18,464 nucleotides of DNA from an uncultured Paracoccaceae bacterium (GCA_937916485.1 CALFSV010000234.1:1-18464), one strand, 5' to 3'; numbered from the stretch's first letter, positions 7,654 to 15,299 are shown. Notes: a model not told the origin generated them from the letters alone. Numbers and translations: made by a program.

Positions 7654-8336
7654 GGCCGGGCCTCTTCGCCCTTTGCCACCCGGTCGTGCGGCGGTGGGGC
7701 AAGGTCTGACAGCGCCGTGCTGGCCCGGGCCAGAAAGGCATCCTTGCCCTCGTCCGGCTGAATGTGGACCGGGCTGCCAAAGGTCACGGTGCAGATCAGG
7801 GGCAGGGGAATGACCTCGCCCTTTGGCAGGATGGCGTTCAGGTTGGCCACCCATGTGGGGACAAGGTCCACGTCGGGTCGCGCTTTGGCGATGTTGTACA
7901 GGCCCGCCTTGAACGGCAACAGAGGGTCGTCGGTCATGTTCCGGTTGCCTTCGGGAAAGATGATCAGCGATGACCCTTCTGCAATTGCGGCCAATATCGC
8001 CTCCATCGGGTCCGAGGTGCGGGCCTCGGGTCGCCGGTCGATCAGGACTGCGCGGAACACCTCGGCCCCGGCAAAGGCCCGCAAAGGGGTCTTGAGCCAG
8101 TAGTCGGCCGCTGCGACAGGGCGGGTCTGGCGGCGCAGGGCGGCGGGCAGAACCGACCAGATCATCGGCATATCGCCGTTGGACACATGGTTGGCGTAGT
8201 AGACCCGCTGTTTTTGTTCCGGCGCAATGCCTCGCCAGTCGGCGCGAGGCGCTGCGATGATCCGGGCAAAAAGGGTGATGGCGTGTCCAGCAGCGCGGGC
8301 CGCCATCCGACGCACAAGGGAATTCCGGGTAGTCAT
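7650..8336 (-). CDS. PlsC-like 1-acyl-sn-glycerol-3-phosphate acyltransferase
   Basis: Acyltransferase of the PlsC/LPLAT family, expected to add a fatty acyl chain to lysophosphatidic acid or a related acceptor at the inner membrane. The catalytic HX4D motif is NHVSNGD (His50, Asp55), and the acceptor-phosphate motif is FPEGN (127-131), close to the common FPEGT. I take the ATG at 8336, giving 228 residues; an in-frame TTG at 8378 would add 14. The Shine-Dalgarno sequence before the ATG is poor. The gene overlaps the CdsA-like gene by 4 nt, so acyl transfer and CDP activation are probably made together and consecutive in one lipid route. It lies 84 bp downstream of the enolase-superfamily gene, which may or may not share its transcript. 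Confidence 0.85.
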   Translation of the reverse strand: MTTRNSLVRRMAARAAGHAITLFARIIAAPRADWRGIAPEQKQRVYYANHVSNGDMPMIWSVLPAALRRQTRPVAAADYWLKTPLRAFAGAEVFRAVLIDRRPEARTSDPMEAILAAIAEGSSLIIFPEGNRNMTDDPLLPFKAGLYNIAKARPDVDLVPTWVANLNAILPKGEVIPLPLICTVTFGSPVHIQPDEGKDAFLARASTALSDLAPPPHDRVAKGEEARP

Positions 8337-8420
8337 GGCCCGAGACTGACCGAGCGCAGGAGAATAGGGAAGGGGCAAGTTACCAGCCTTCCCAGCGCCT
8401 TGCCTGCGCTTTGGCCGTGC

Positions 8421-9653
8421 CTATTCCGGGATTGAGGGCGCACCGCCTTCAAACACATTGACCTCGTGATAGCTGACCGGGGCCTCCTGCATTTGCAGAT
8501 GCAACCCGTCGCCCTTGAAGGGATGCGCCCGTGCCAGCGCCTCGTCGACCTCGATCCCGAGGCCCGCGCCTTGTGGGACGGGGATATACCCCCCTTCGAC
8601 CGTCAATGTCCCTTTGATCAGGGCGCTGTGGTACGGCGTTTCGATCGTTTCGGCCATCAGGAGGTTGGGTAGTGAGGCACCCAACTGGACGTTGGCCGCC
8701 CATTCGATGGGACCGGCATAAAGATGGGGGGCCATCTGGGCGTTGTAGGCTTCGGCCAGAACGGCGATCTTCTTGCCCTCCCAGATGCCACCCGCCCGGC
8801 CAAGGGCCGGTTGCAGGATCGAGGTGCCGTGACGCAGGGCCTGCGCGAATTCTGCTTTGGTGCTAAGCCGTTCGCCAACGGCTACGGGGATGGGCACTCC
8901 GGCGGCGACCTTCTCAAGCTCGGCGGGGTTGTCGGGTGGGATAGGCTCTTCGAACCACAGCGGAGAATAGGGGGCGATAGCGGTCCCCATGCGGATCGCC
9001 CCACCGGTTGAAAACTGGCCATGCGTGCCGAACAAGAGGTCCGCCCGGTCGCCCACCGCCTCGCGGATTGCCTTGCAGAAGGCGACAGAGCGCGAGATGT
9101 CCGACATTGCAGGCATATGGCCCGCGCGCAGGGTATAGGGTCCGGCCGGGTCGAACTTGACGGCCGTATAGCCCTTTTCCACCATCGCGACCGCACTTTC
9201 GGCGGCCATGTCTGCATCGACCCAGAAATCGGGCAGCCGATGGCTGGGTGCTGTGGGATAAAGGTAGGTGTAGGCGCGCACCCGGTCTGTCACCTGCCCG
9301 CCGATCAGCGCGTGGACCGGACGGTCGCGGTCCTTGCCCAGAATGTCCCAGCAGGCGATCTCAAGCCCGGACCATGCGCCCATGACCGTCAGGTCCGGCC
9401 TCTGGGTAAAGCCCGAGGAATAGACGCGGCGGAACATCAGCTCGATGTTCTCGGGGTTTTCGCCGGCCATGTGACGCCCGAACACGTCGCGGATGACGGC
9501 GTCCATCGCTTGCGGTCCGACAGAGGATGCGTAGCATTCCCCCCAGCCGGTGATGCCGGTGTCGGTGGTCACCTTGACCAATATCCAGTAGCGGCCCCCC
9601 CAGCCGGGGGCGGGCGGGGCTGTCACGATGATGTCGAGATCGGCGAGTTTCAT
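8421..9653 (-). CDS. Mandelate racemase/galactonate dehydratase-like enolase-superfamily enzyme
   Basis: Enolase-superfamily protein of 410 residues, probably a sugar-acid dehydratase or cycloisomerase. The N-terminal capping domain covers about residues 1-120. In the barrel, metal-ligand glutamates are seen in WFEEP (Glu235) and VGERL (Glu261), and the general acid/base candidates are His211 (FGTHGQ) and His310 (APHLYAGP), laid out as in galactonate dehydratase DgoD. At the first metal position, where DgoD has Asp in DFHG, this protein has Gly209. From memory, a group of related sequences shares the GTHGQ form, so this may be a subgroup feature and not damage. The ATG at 9653 fits the family's N terminus (MKLADLDIIVTAPP). 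Its start is 32 bp from the divergent GNAT gene. No sugar transporter or regulator is adjacent, so the substrate is open. Confidence 0.82.
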   Translation of the reverse strand: MKLADLDIIVTAPPAPGWGGRYWILVKVTTDTGITGWGECYASSVGPQAMDAVIRDVFGRHMAGENPENIELMFRRVYSSGFTQRPDLTVMGAWSGLEIACWDILGKDRDRPVHALIGGQVTDRVRAYTYLYPTAPSHRLPDFWVDADMAAESAVAMVEKGYTAVKFDPAGPYTLRAGHMPAMSDISRSVAFCKAIREAVGDRADLLFGTHGQFSTGGAIRMGTAIAPYSPLWFEEPIPPDNPAELEKVAAGVPIPVAVGERLSTKAEFAQALRHGTSILQPALGRAGGIWEGKKIAVLAEAYNAQMAPHLYAGPIEWAANVQLGASLPNLLMAETIETPYHSALIKGTLTVEGGYIPVPQGAGLGIEVDEALARAHPFKGDGLHLQMQEAPVSYHEVNVFEGGAPSIPE

Positions 9654-9672
9654 AGGGCATGTCCCATAAGTC

Positions 9673-9678
9673 GGAGGG
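9673..9678 (+). promoter_or_regulatory. Shine-Dalgarno GGAGGG deciding the GNAT start
   Basis: GGAGGG lies 7 nt before the ATG at 9686. It lies downstream of the earlier in-frame ATG at 9659, so translation most likely begins at 9686. Confidence 0.6.
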
Positions 9679-9685
9679 TGTTTGC

Positions 9686-10114
9686 ATGGAGGGGATCACG
9701 ATACGGCAGCTTGGTCCAGCCGATCTGGACCTGTTGTTGTCCGTTCCCGACGGGTTGTTCGATGAGGCGGTGATCCCCGAACAGGCCCGCGCATTCCTGA
9801 ACGAGCCGCTGCACGAGATTGTGCTGGCCTTTGACGGGGACCTCGTGGTGGCCATGGCGACAGGCGCCATACTGCTGCATCCGGACAAGCCGCCTTCGTT
9901 TTTCATCAATGAAGTCGGCACCCGGGATAGTCATTTGCGCCGGGGCATCGCCAGTGCGCTGACCGCGCGATTGATGGAAATCGCGCGGGACAGGGGCTGC
10001 CAAGGCATATGGCTTGCGACAGAGCCTGACAACATCGCGGCCCTTGGCCTTTATCGCAAGCTGGGCGGACAGGAAGAACCTGTTGTCGCCTTTGGATGGG
10101 ACGACGCCTTCTGA
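9686..10114 (+). CDS. GNAT-family N-acetyltransferase, AAC(3)-I-like
   Basis: Acetyl-CoA-dependent N-acetyltransferase of 142 residues covering one GNAT domain. The acetyl-CoA pyrophosphate loop is RRGIAS, preceded by NEVGTRDSHL (motif A strand). The C-terminal motif B region (DNIAALGLYRKLG) is followed by a final strand. Overall order and length resemble AAC(3)-I-like GNATs, but many proteins of that branch have no proven aminoglycoside activity, and the acceptor amine is unknown. The start at 9686 has a strong Shine-Dalgarno sequence; the ATG at 9659 would add nine residues. It is divergent from the enolase-superfamily gene and its 3' end is 3 bp from the convergent alcohol dehydrogenase, so it appears to be a single-gene unit. 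Confidence 0.8.
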   Translation: MEGITIRQLGPADLDLLLSVPDGLFDEAVIPEQARAFLNEPLHEIVLAFDGDLVVAMATGAILLHPDKPPSFFINEVGTRDSHLRRGIASALTARLMEIARDRGCQGIWLATEPDNIAALGLYRKLGGQEEPVVAFGWDDAF

Positions 10115-10117
10115 GGA

Positions 10118-11200
10118 TCAGAACGTGATGACGTTGCGCCGGGCCGATCCGGTCTTGGTATCGGCGATCGCCTCGTTGATCTGATCCAGCGTCCAGCGGC
10201 CGGAAATCAGCTCATCCAGTTTCAGCCTGCCCTGCTGGTACAGATCGACCATCCAGGGGATGTCTCGCTTGATGACCGTATCGCCCATCTTTGAGCCGAT
10301 CATGCCCTGACCGGCGGCGGCAACCATCACCGGCTCATAGGTCGACATCGCGCCCGAATGGGGCATGCCCACCATGATCACCCGGCCCCCTTTGGCCAGG
10401 TACTGCGGACCCTGATCAAAGGCCGGGATGGCCCCAACAGTGACAAAGACCGCGTCCGCACCCCGGCCCATAGCGGCCTTGGCGGCCCTCCAAGGCTCTG
10501 GGTCCGTTGCCAGCACGCCGTCCGTCGCGCCGAACTCCTTGGCGATGGCCAGCTTTTCGGGGGACATATCCACGGCAACGATCCGGCGCGCACCGGCGAT
10601 CCGGGCACCCTGAATGGCGTTCAGCCCGACGCCGCCGGCACCGATGACAACCACGTCCTGTCCGGCCCGCAGGTTCGCCGCGTTCACCACCGCCCCCACG
10701 CCAGTGATCACGCCGCAGGCCAACAGGGATGCCGCCTCCATCGAGATATCGGAGGGGATGCGCACAACCTGGCTTTGATCCACAACCACCTTTTCGGCAA
10801 AGGCGCCAGAGGCCATGGCCTGATGCAGCTTGCCCCCGTCCGCCGTTCTGAGCGGGCCGTGATCGCCATCATAGGAGGTGTCGCACATCACTGGCTTGCC
10901 CGAGGAACAGGGGGCGCAATGGCCACAAGACCGGATCAGGGTCACGACGACGGCATCGCCAACGCTGATCCCCCGAACGCCGTCGCCCACCGAAGACACC
11001 GTTCCAGCGGCCTCGTGCCCGTAGACCGCTGGCAGCGACCCTCCCCAGCCACCGTCCAGATAGGTGATGTCCGAGTGACAGATGGCGACCGCGGCCAGGG
11101 TCACTTCGACCTCGCCTGCGATGGGGTCGCGAAGCTCAACCTGTTCAACAGTCAGGGGCTGGCCAAAGGCGTGACAGACAGCGGCGGTGATGCGGGCCAT
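10118..11200 (-). CDS. Zinc-dependent alcohol dehydrogenase (MDR family, class III-like)
   Basis: Cytosolic NAD-dependent medium-chain dehydrogenase/reductase of 360 residues. Catalytic zinc ligands are visible as Cys41 (ICHSD), His62-Glu63 (GHEAAG) and Cys162 (LACGV). The structural zinc lobe has four cysteines at 92, 95, 98 and 106 (CGHCAPC...C). The Rossmann nucleotide loop is GAGGVG (187-192), and Asp211 at the end of the second strand favours NAD over NADP. The class III-like layout leaves open an aldehyde, alcohol or thiol-adduct substrate. The start is firm: AGGAGG lies 6 nt before the ATG. No partner gene is adjacent on the same strand except the MFS gene 90 bp downstream, which ends the separate pca unit. 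Confidence 0.9.
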   Translation of the reverse strand: MARITAAVCHAFGQPLTVEQVELRDPIAGEVEVTLAAVAICHSDITYLDGGWGGSLPAVYGHEAAGTVSSVGDGVRGISVGDAVVVTLIRSCGHCAPCSSGKPVMCDTSYDGDHGPLRTADGGKLHQAMASGAFAEKVVVDQSQVVRIPSDISMEAASLLACGVITGVGAVVNAANLRAGQDVVVIGAGGVGLNAIQGARIAGARRIVAVDMSPEKLAIAKEFGATDGVLATDPEPWRAAKAAMGRGADAVFVTVGAIPAFDQGPQYLAKGGRVIMVGMPHSGAMSTYEPVMVAAAGQGMIGSKMGDTVIKRDIPWMVDLYQQGRLKLDELISGRWTLDQINEAIADTKTGSARRNVITF

Positions 11201-11206
11201 GACGGG

Positions 11207-11212
11207 CCTCCT
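11207..11212 (-). promoter_or_regulatory. Consensus Shine-Dalgarno of the alcohol dehydrogenase gene
   Basis: On the minus strand AGGAGG lies 6 nt before the ATG at 11200. It is the strongest ribosome-binding site noticed in the window and implies efficient translation. Confidence 0.6.
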
Positions 11213-11270
11213 TTATGTGTTCTTCGCGGCTAAGAATTGAGCTTGGCCAAACGGGTTTGCGCTTCTGAAA

Positions 11271-11287
11271 CCGACCCCATGGGTCGG
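11271..11287 (-). terminator. Hairpin terminator after the pcaD-pcaB-MFS unit
   Basis: A perfect 7-bp stem (CCGACCC / GGGTCGG) with a 3-nt loop lies 2 nt past the MFS stop codon. Read on the minus strand it is followed by TTTC. The U tract is short, so termination strength is uncertain, but the position is right for ending the pca operon before the alcohol dehydrogenase promoter region. Confidence 0.5.
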
Positions 11288-11289
11288 GA

Positions 11290-12528
11290 TCAGGCGGCCG
11301 GCGGCGGTTGTGTGGCGACGCCCTGCGTGGCGGTCGGTCGGGCCATCAGGAACAGGCCGATGCAGACAACGGTCAGCACCGCAGACAGAAGGAATGGCGC
11401 ACCTGGCGAATAGATTGGGGCGTTTTCCCGGGTAAAGAAAAAGAAGGTCTGGGTCATGATCAGCGGTGCAATAATCACGGCAATCGCGTTGATCGACGTC
11501 AGAATGCCCTGCAATTCACCCTGCTGGTTGTCCTGGGCGGTTCGGGACATGATCCCTTGCAGCGCGGGTCCGGCAATCGCGCCAAAGGCGGCGACAACCG
11601 TAAAGGCCAGAGCCATCCACCCGGCCTGGACAAAGCCAAGAAAGACGAATGCCGCAACCTCGACGATCAGGCCAAGGATCACCGCCTTCCGATCCCCGAT
11701 CCGGGCGAGGATCGGACGGATGAGAACACCCTGCACCACAGCGATCGAAATGCCGTAGACAGCCAGCGAGACCCCGACCATGCCCGGCCCCCAGCCAAAG
11801 CGGATCTGGCCGTAATAGGCCCAGACTGCCGGGTAAACAAAGAAGGCAACCCCGTAGAAGAACATCAGCACCAGCATGGGTCGCAGCCCCGGCAAGGCAC
11901 CAATATGCTTGAACGCGCCAAAAGGGTTGGCGCGCGCCAGCGAGAACGGTCTGCGAATACGATCGGTTACTGTTTCGGGCAGGACAAAGTAGCCGAACAG
12001 GAAGTTGGCGCCGGCAAGGACGGCTGCCGCATAGAACGGCGCACGGGTTCCGTAGCTGGCTAAGAGCCCGCCGATCAGGGGCCCGAACACGAACCCGACC
12101 CCAAAGGCCGCGCCGATAAGTCCAAAGTTGGCTGCCTTTTCTTCTGGCTTAGAGATGTCCGCGACATAGGCCATGGCAGTCGATTGCGTGGCCGCGGTCA
12201 CGCCACCCACGATCCGTCCTATGAACAAAAGCCAGATTGCCCCTGCCAAGGCCATGACGACGTAGTCGATCGCCATCACCACCAAGGATGTCAGTAGAAC
12301 TGGGCGCCGGCCGAACCTGTCCGACAGGTTACCGACCAAGGGTCCAAAGCCGAACTGCATGACGGCATAGACGGTTGTCAGGATGCCTCCCCAAAGGGCG
12401 GCCTGCCCCAGATCGCCGCCATTCACCTCGCGGATGAGGTCGGGCATGACGGGAAGGATAAGACCAATCCCCATGGCGTCGATCACCACCGTGATGAAGA
12501 TGAAGGTGAGCGGCAGGTTCTTGGTCAT
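11290..12528 (-). CDS. TetA-like MFS drug:H+ antiporter (DHA1 family)
   Basis: Twelve-helix inner-membrane carrier of 412 residues. Helix 1 carries DAMGIGLILPVMP with Asp17, closely matching the helix 1 pattern of Tet(A)/Tet(C). MFS motif A is GNLSDRFGRRP (66-76), and an antiporter motif C-like glycine run lies in GAAFGVGFVFGPLIGG. I start at the ATG at 12528; 36 further residues upstream lie in the intergenic gap and pcaB and are basic and non-hydrophobic. Although TetA-like by sequence, no TetR repressor is adjacent. It follows pcaB by 46 bp on the same strand, so export or uptake linked to aromatic compounds is as likely as antibiotic export. Substrate is not determinable here. Confidence 0.85.
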   Translation of the reverse strand: MTKNLPLTFIFITVVIDAMGIGLILPVMPDLIREVNGGDLGQAALWGGILTTVYAVMQFGFGPLVGNLSDRFGRRPVLLTSLVVMAIDYVVMALAGAIWLLFIGRIVGGVTAATQSTAMAYVADISKPEEKAANFGLIGAAFGVGFVFGPLIGGLLASYGTRAPFYAAAVLAGANFLFGYFVLPETVTDRIRRPFSLARANPFGAFKHIGALPGLRPMLVLMFFYGVAFFVYPAVWAYYGQIRFGWGPGMVGVSLAVYGISIAVVQGVLIRPILARIGDRKAVILGLIVEVAAFVFLGFVQAGWMALAFTVVAAFGAIAGPALQGIMSRTAQDNQQGELQGILTSINAIAVIIAPLIMTQTFFFFTRENAPIYSPGAPFLLSAVLTVVCIGLFLMARPTATQGVATQPPPAA

Positions 12529-12574
12529 GTGGGGGGCTCCGCGCCGGATGTCGGCACGTTTTAGACCGTTTGGT

Positions 12575-13909
12575 TTACTTTGCAACCCGCGACGCGGCAG
12601 CGGCAAAGGCCCGTGCCTCGGCAGGTGCCGTGCCAAGCTGGAACCCCGGGGCGAATAGGTTGGATAAATCCGCCTCCGGGTAGGCTGCTGCGGCCAGTTC
12701 CGGCAGGGGGCGGCCGCTTGTCAGGACCTCTTTGCACAGGGCCTTCACCACGCTTTGCGCCTGCGGGCGTGGCAAGGTGTTGGCAAGCCTGAACGACAGT
12801 GCCTCGGCATAGATCAGACCGGTTCCGTCGTCGATCTGGGCCAGCATTGCGGCGGGGTCGGGCGCGATCCCTTCAGCCAGTTCCTGCGCCAGAATAAGGG
12901 ACCGGCCCAACCCAAGGCACATTTGCGGCAGGCTCATCCATTCGCTGACCCATGCCGCGCCGTCCCGCTGCTGGCGGTGGACGATGGCCCCCTGCATCAC
13001 GCCGTTCAGACCAGCAACATGGCTGGCAATGGCAACCATGACCGAAGGCATCACCGGGTTTTGCTTTTGCGGCATGGTGGATGACCCGCCGGCGCTGGGC
13101 AGGCGGACCTCGCCCAGCCCGGTCTGGGTCATCAGCCCCAGATCCTCGGCCATCTTGGCAAGGGTGCCGGTCACGAGGGTGATCCACGCCGCGAGCCCGG
13201 CGATGGGATGGCGGGCAGAGTGCCAGCTTTGCCCAGGGTCTGACAGGCCAAGGCCCTTGGCCAAACCGGCCCGAACCGCAGGGCCCTTGTCTTCCATCGC
13301 AGACAGCGTGCCGGCGGCGCCGGAGAGGCTGACCTTCAACAGGTTGGCCTTGACCACGGCCAGCTGGTTCAGAAGCTCGATCAGCGGGCTACCCCAACTG
13401 GCCAACACGGCACCAAAGGTGGTGGGCGTGGCGACCTGGCCATAGGTCCGGCCTGCCATGGGCAGATCGGCATGAGCCTCGGCCTGCTTTCCAAGGGCAT
13501 TGATCGTTGCGATCAGCCGGGTCTCGTATAGGGCGAGGACCTGACGCAGGCGCAGGACCAGCCCGGTTTCCATGATGTCCTGCGAGGTTGCCCCATAGTG
13601 CAGCCATTGCGCGTGCTCTGGTGCCTTCAGTTCTTCGCGAAAGGCGGTGACGAGGGCGGGGACAACGACGGCGTTTTGGCCCGTGGCCTTGGCCAGCGCG
13701 GCGGGATCGACCTGGATCTCCATCGCGGCCCGCTGGATTGCCTTGGCGCTGACCTCGGGGATCAGGCCCTCAGCGGCTTGCGCCTGGGCAAGGGCACCCC
13801 AGACGAGCAGCATCGCCCGCAGCTCTGCCGTGTCGGTAAAGAGCGTGGCCATTTCGCGGTCGAGGAACAGGTCCCGGAACATGGCGCTGTCGTAGATGGA
13901 GGCAGACAT
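12575..13909 (-). CDS. pcaB: 3-carboxy-cis,cis-muconate cycloisomerase
   Basis: Cytosolic enzyme of the fumarase/aspartase superfamily. It cyclises 3-carboxy-cis,cis-muconate to 4-carboxymuconolactone in the protocatechuate branch of the beta-ketoadipate pathway. At 444 residues it matches bacterial PcaB. The superfamily signature GSSTMPQKQNP holds Ser277 and Met279 in the mobile catalytic loop, and upstream are HYGATSQDIMETG and the SARHPIA segment typical of this branch instead of adenylosuccinate lyase. The ATG at 13909 has AAAGGGA upstream. It lies 68 bp after pcaD and 46 bp before the MFS gene, all on one strand. PcaD in the neighbourhood strengthens the assignment; adenylosuccinate lyase is the alternative and is unlikely. 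Confidence 0.9.
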   Translation of the reverse strand: MSASIYDSAMFRDLFLDREMATLFTDTAELRAMLLVWGALAQAQAAEGLIPEVSAKAIQRAAMEIQVDPAALAKATGQNAVVVPALVTAFREELKAPEHAQWLHYGATSQDIMETGLVLRLRQVLALYETRLIATINALGKQAEAHADLPMAGRTYGQVATPTTFGAVLASWGSPLIELLNQLAVVKANLLKVSLSGAAGTLSAMEDKGPAVRAGLAKGLGLSDPGQSWHSARHPIAGLAAWITLVTGTLAKMAEDLGLMTQTGLGEVRLPSAGGSSTMPQKQNPVMPSVMVAIASHVAGLNGVMQGAIVHRQQRDGAAWVSEWMSLPQMCLGLGRSLILAQELAEGIAPDPAAMLAQIDDGTGLIYAEALSFRLANTLPRPQAQSVVKALCKEVLTSGRPLPELAAAAYPEADLSNLFAPGFQLGTAPAEARAFAAAASRVAK

Positions 13910-13977
13910 GAGAATATCCCTTTGAAAGTCAGCGGCCGTCCGAAGCCTATGTCGCGCAAGCGAATGGCATTGCCGGT

Positions 13978-14778
13978 TCAGACATGACCGATCTCTTGCA
14001 AGAAGTTGATCAGATGTCTGGCATAGGCCTCGGGGGCCTCGACGCAGGGGAGGTGTCCGGCACGCGGGATCAGTGCGAACCGGCTGCCGGGGATAAGGTC
14101 AATGGTTTCGCGCACCAGATCGGGGGGCGTGGCCCCGTCTTCGGATCCGGCAATCCCCAAGGCGGGCAGGCGTAGGCTGGCGGTGGTTGCAAAAAAGTCG
14201 GTCCCGGCGATGGCAGCGCAGACCCCGGCATATCCCTGTGGAGGGGTAGACAGGAACAGCGCTTTCCAAGGCTCCATCGCGGGGGTGTTGAGGAAATCCC
14301 TGCCAAACCAGCGCGGCATAACGCTATCGGCGAGTGGTTCCAGCCCTTTGGACAGGACCGTGGCAATCCGGTCGTCCCAAAGCTGCTTGGTCCCGATCTT
14401 GGCGCCGGTGTTCGACAAGACAACAGCCCGCATCAGGTCAAGGCGTTTGACGGCAAGACCTTGGGCGATCATGCCTCCGACGGACAGGCCAACAAAAACG
14501 GAATCGCGCACCGAAAGGGCATCGCAGACCGCCTCTGCATCGGCGATCAGGGCCCCCATCGAATAGGGTGAAGCTGGGACGGATGAGCGGCCATGCCCAC
14601 GCTTGTCATACCGTATGATCCGAAGCTCGGTCGGGAGCAGCGGCACCACCAGATCCCAAAGGGAAGTATCGGTGCCAAGCGAGTTTGCGAAAACAATTGT
14701 CGGAGAGTCCGCGTCGGTCGCGCCATCGACCCGGACATAAAGGCTGACGCCATCACGCTCTACGAATTGCTCGTGCAT
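13978..14778 (-). CDS. pcaD: 3-oxoadipate enol-lactonase
   Basis: Cytosolic alpha/beta hydrolase of 266 residues that opens 3-oxoadipate enol-lactone to 3-oxoadipate, two steps after PcaB in protocatechuate breakdown. The triad is visible: Ser99 in GLSVGG, Asp214 in GSEDGATP and His242 in AGHLPCVE. The oxyanion region FANSLGTD and the YDKRGHGRS strand are characteristic of PcaD. It is the first gene of the pcaD-pcaB-MFS unit. The decarboxylase pcaC is not fused at the C terminus and not found nearby, so that step must be encoded elsewhere. The start codon has GGAG about 10 nt upstream; this site falls in one arm of an inverted repeat (14785-14815), which could limit translation. Confidence 0.9.
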   Translation of the reverse strand: MHEQFVERDGVSLYVRVDGATDADSPTIVFANSLGTDTSLWDLVVPLLPTELRIIRYDKRGHGRSSVPASPYSMGALIADAEAVCDALSVRDSVFVGLSVGGMIAQGLAVKRLDLMRAVVLSNTGAKIGTKQLWDDRIATVLSKGLEPLADSVMPRWFGRDFLNTPAMEPWKALFLSTPPQGYAGVCAAIAGTDFFATTASLRLPALGIAGSEDGATPPDLVRETIDLIPGSRFALIPRAGHLPCVEAPEAYARHLINFLQEIGHV

Positions 14779-14784
14779 TGAAGT

Positions 14785-14815
14785 CTCGCTCCCGCGTCGA
14801 AGTGACTTGAGCGAG
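14785..14815 (-). promoter_or_regulatory. Inverted repeat covering the pcaD ribosome-binding site
   Basis: CTCGCTC and GAGCGAG form a perfect 7-bp dyad with a 17-nt spacer, 7-37 nt upstream of the pcaD ATG. In the mRNA the downstream arm includes the GGGAG ribosome-binding site. It could be an RNA hairpin that hides this site or a DNA operator for a regulator of pca genes. I saw no match to the PcaQ-type ATAACC dyad known from rhizobia. Function is inferred. Confidence 0.35.
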
Positions 14816-14828
14816 CTATCGTTCTTTG

Positions 14829-14856
14829 CCCCCCTGCGTCAACGGGCGCAGGGGGG
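14829..14856 (-). terminator. Strong hairpin closing the dehalogenase-dehydratase operon
   Basis: A perfect 10-bp stem (CCCCCCTGCG / CGCAGGGGGG) with an 8-nt loop starts 3 nt after the stop codon of the SMR-like gene. No U tract follows on either strand, so it may be a non-canonical terminator or an mRNA 3'-end stabiliser. Confidence 0.45.
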
Positions 14857-14859
14857 ATG

Positions 14860-15183
14860 TCAGGACCAGATGATGGCGGTTCCGGTCAGAACCAGTGCCG
14901 CCCCGGCAAGATCACGTGGCCCCAGACCGTCGCCGATCAGGAAAGCTAAGGTCAGAACAATAAGGGTCTCTGCCCCGAGGATCGCGATGTAGGTCAATCC
15001 AAGAGAGTGCTGCCGCAAGAGCGCAACTTCGGCCAGCACAGCAAAGCTGAGGGCCACCCCTATGACAATCCAGATCACTCCGGTTGAGGCGATGGATGCG
15101 CTTTTCATGGCGAAGGTGGCACCTGCATAGGCCACGGCACACAGCGCAATGAGGCAGACGGGCTTGAAAATGAAGTCTATCAT
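14860..15183 (-). CDS. Small four-helix SMR/EamA-like membrane protein
   Basis: Hydrophobic protein of 107 residues with four predicted helices and the C-terminal GPRDLAGAALVLTG pattern of SMR/EamA half units. Helix 1 (LIALCAVAYAGATFAMKSAS) keeps the lysine near its end but lacks the EmrE-type Glu14, so proton-coupled drug export is not supported. I start at the ATG at 15183, where the first helix begins, although it lacks a good Shine-Dalgarno sequence. A GTG at 15303 overlaps the dehydratase stop (GTGA) and would add 40 polar residues; this coupled start is possible. It is the last gene of the operon and may export or import a compound handled by the three enzymes before it. Confidence 0.6.
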   Translation of the reverse strand: MIDFIFKPVCLIALCAVAYAGATFAMKSASIASTGVIWIVIGVALSFAVLAEVALLRQHSLGLTYIAILGAETLIVLTLAFLIGDGLGPRDLAGAALVLTGTAIIWS

Positions 15184-15299
15184 TTGAATGGCCAGAAAAG
15201 GGTCCGACGGACCTCGACAACATAAAGCAGCAGTCAGGAATGACCAAAGCCTAGCCTGTTGACGTGCTCTGACTAAGTCAGGAAAGCCATTACCAATGG

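Noticed and set aside
9686..10114. Aminoglycoside resistance gene of AAC(3)-I type
   Set aside because: Only the GNAT fold and general similarity can be seen; the neighbourhood is metabolic and not mobile, so a resistance function is not supported.
10358..11233. Plus-strand open frame of 291 codons opposite the alcohol dehydrogenase
   Set aside because: No recognisable motifs and low-complexity His/Gly/Asp content; the minus strand encodes a complete zinc dehydrogenase.
11290..12528. Acquired tetracycline resistance determinant
   Set aside because: No TetR, transposon or integron features flank it, base composition matches its neighbours, and it sits in a pca operon.
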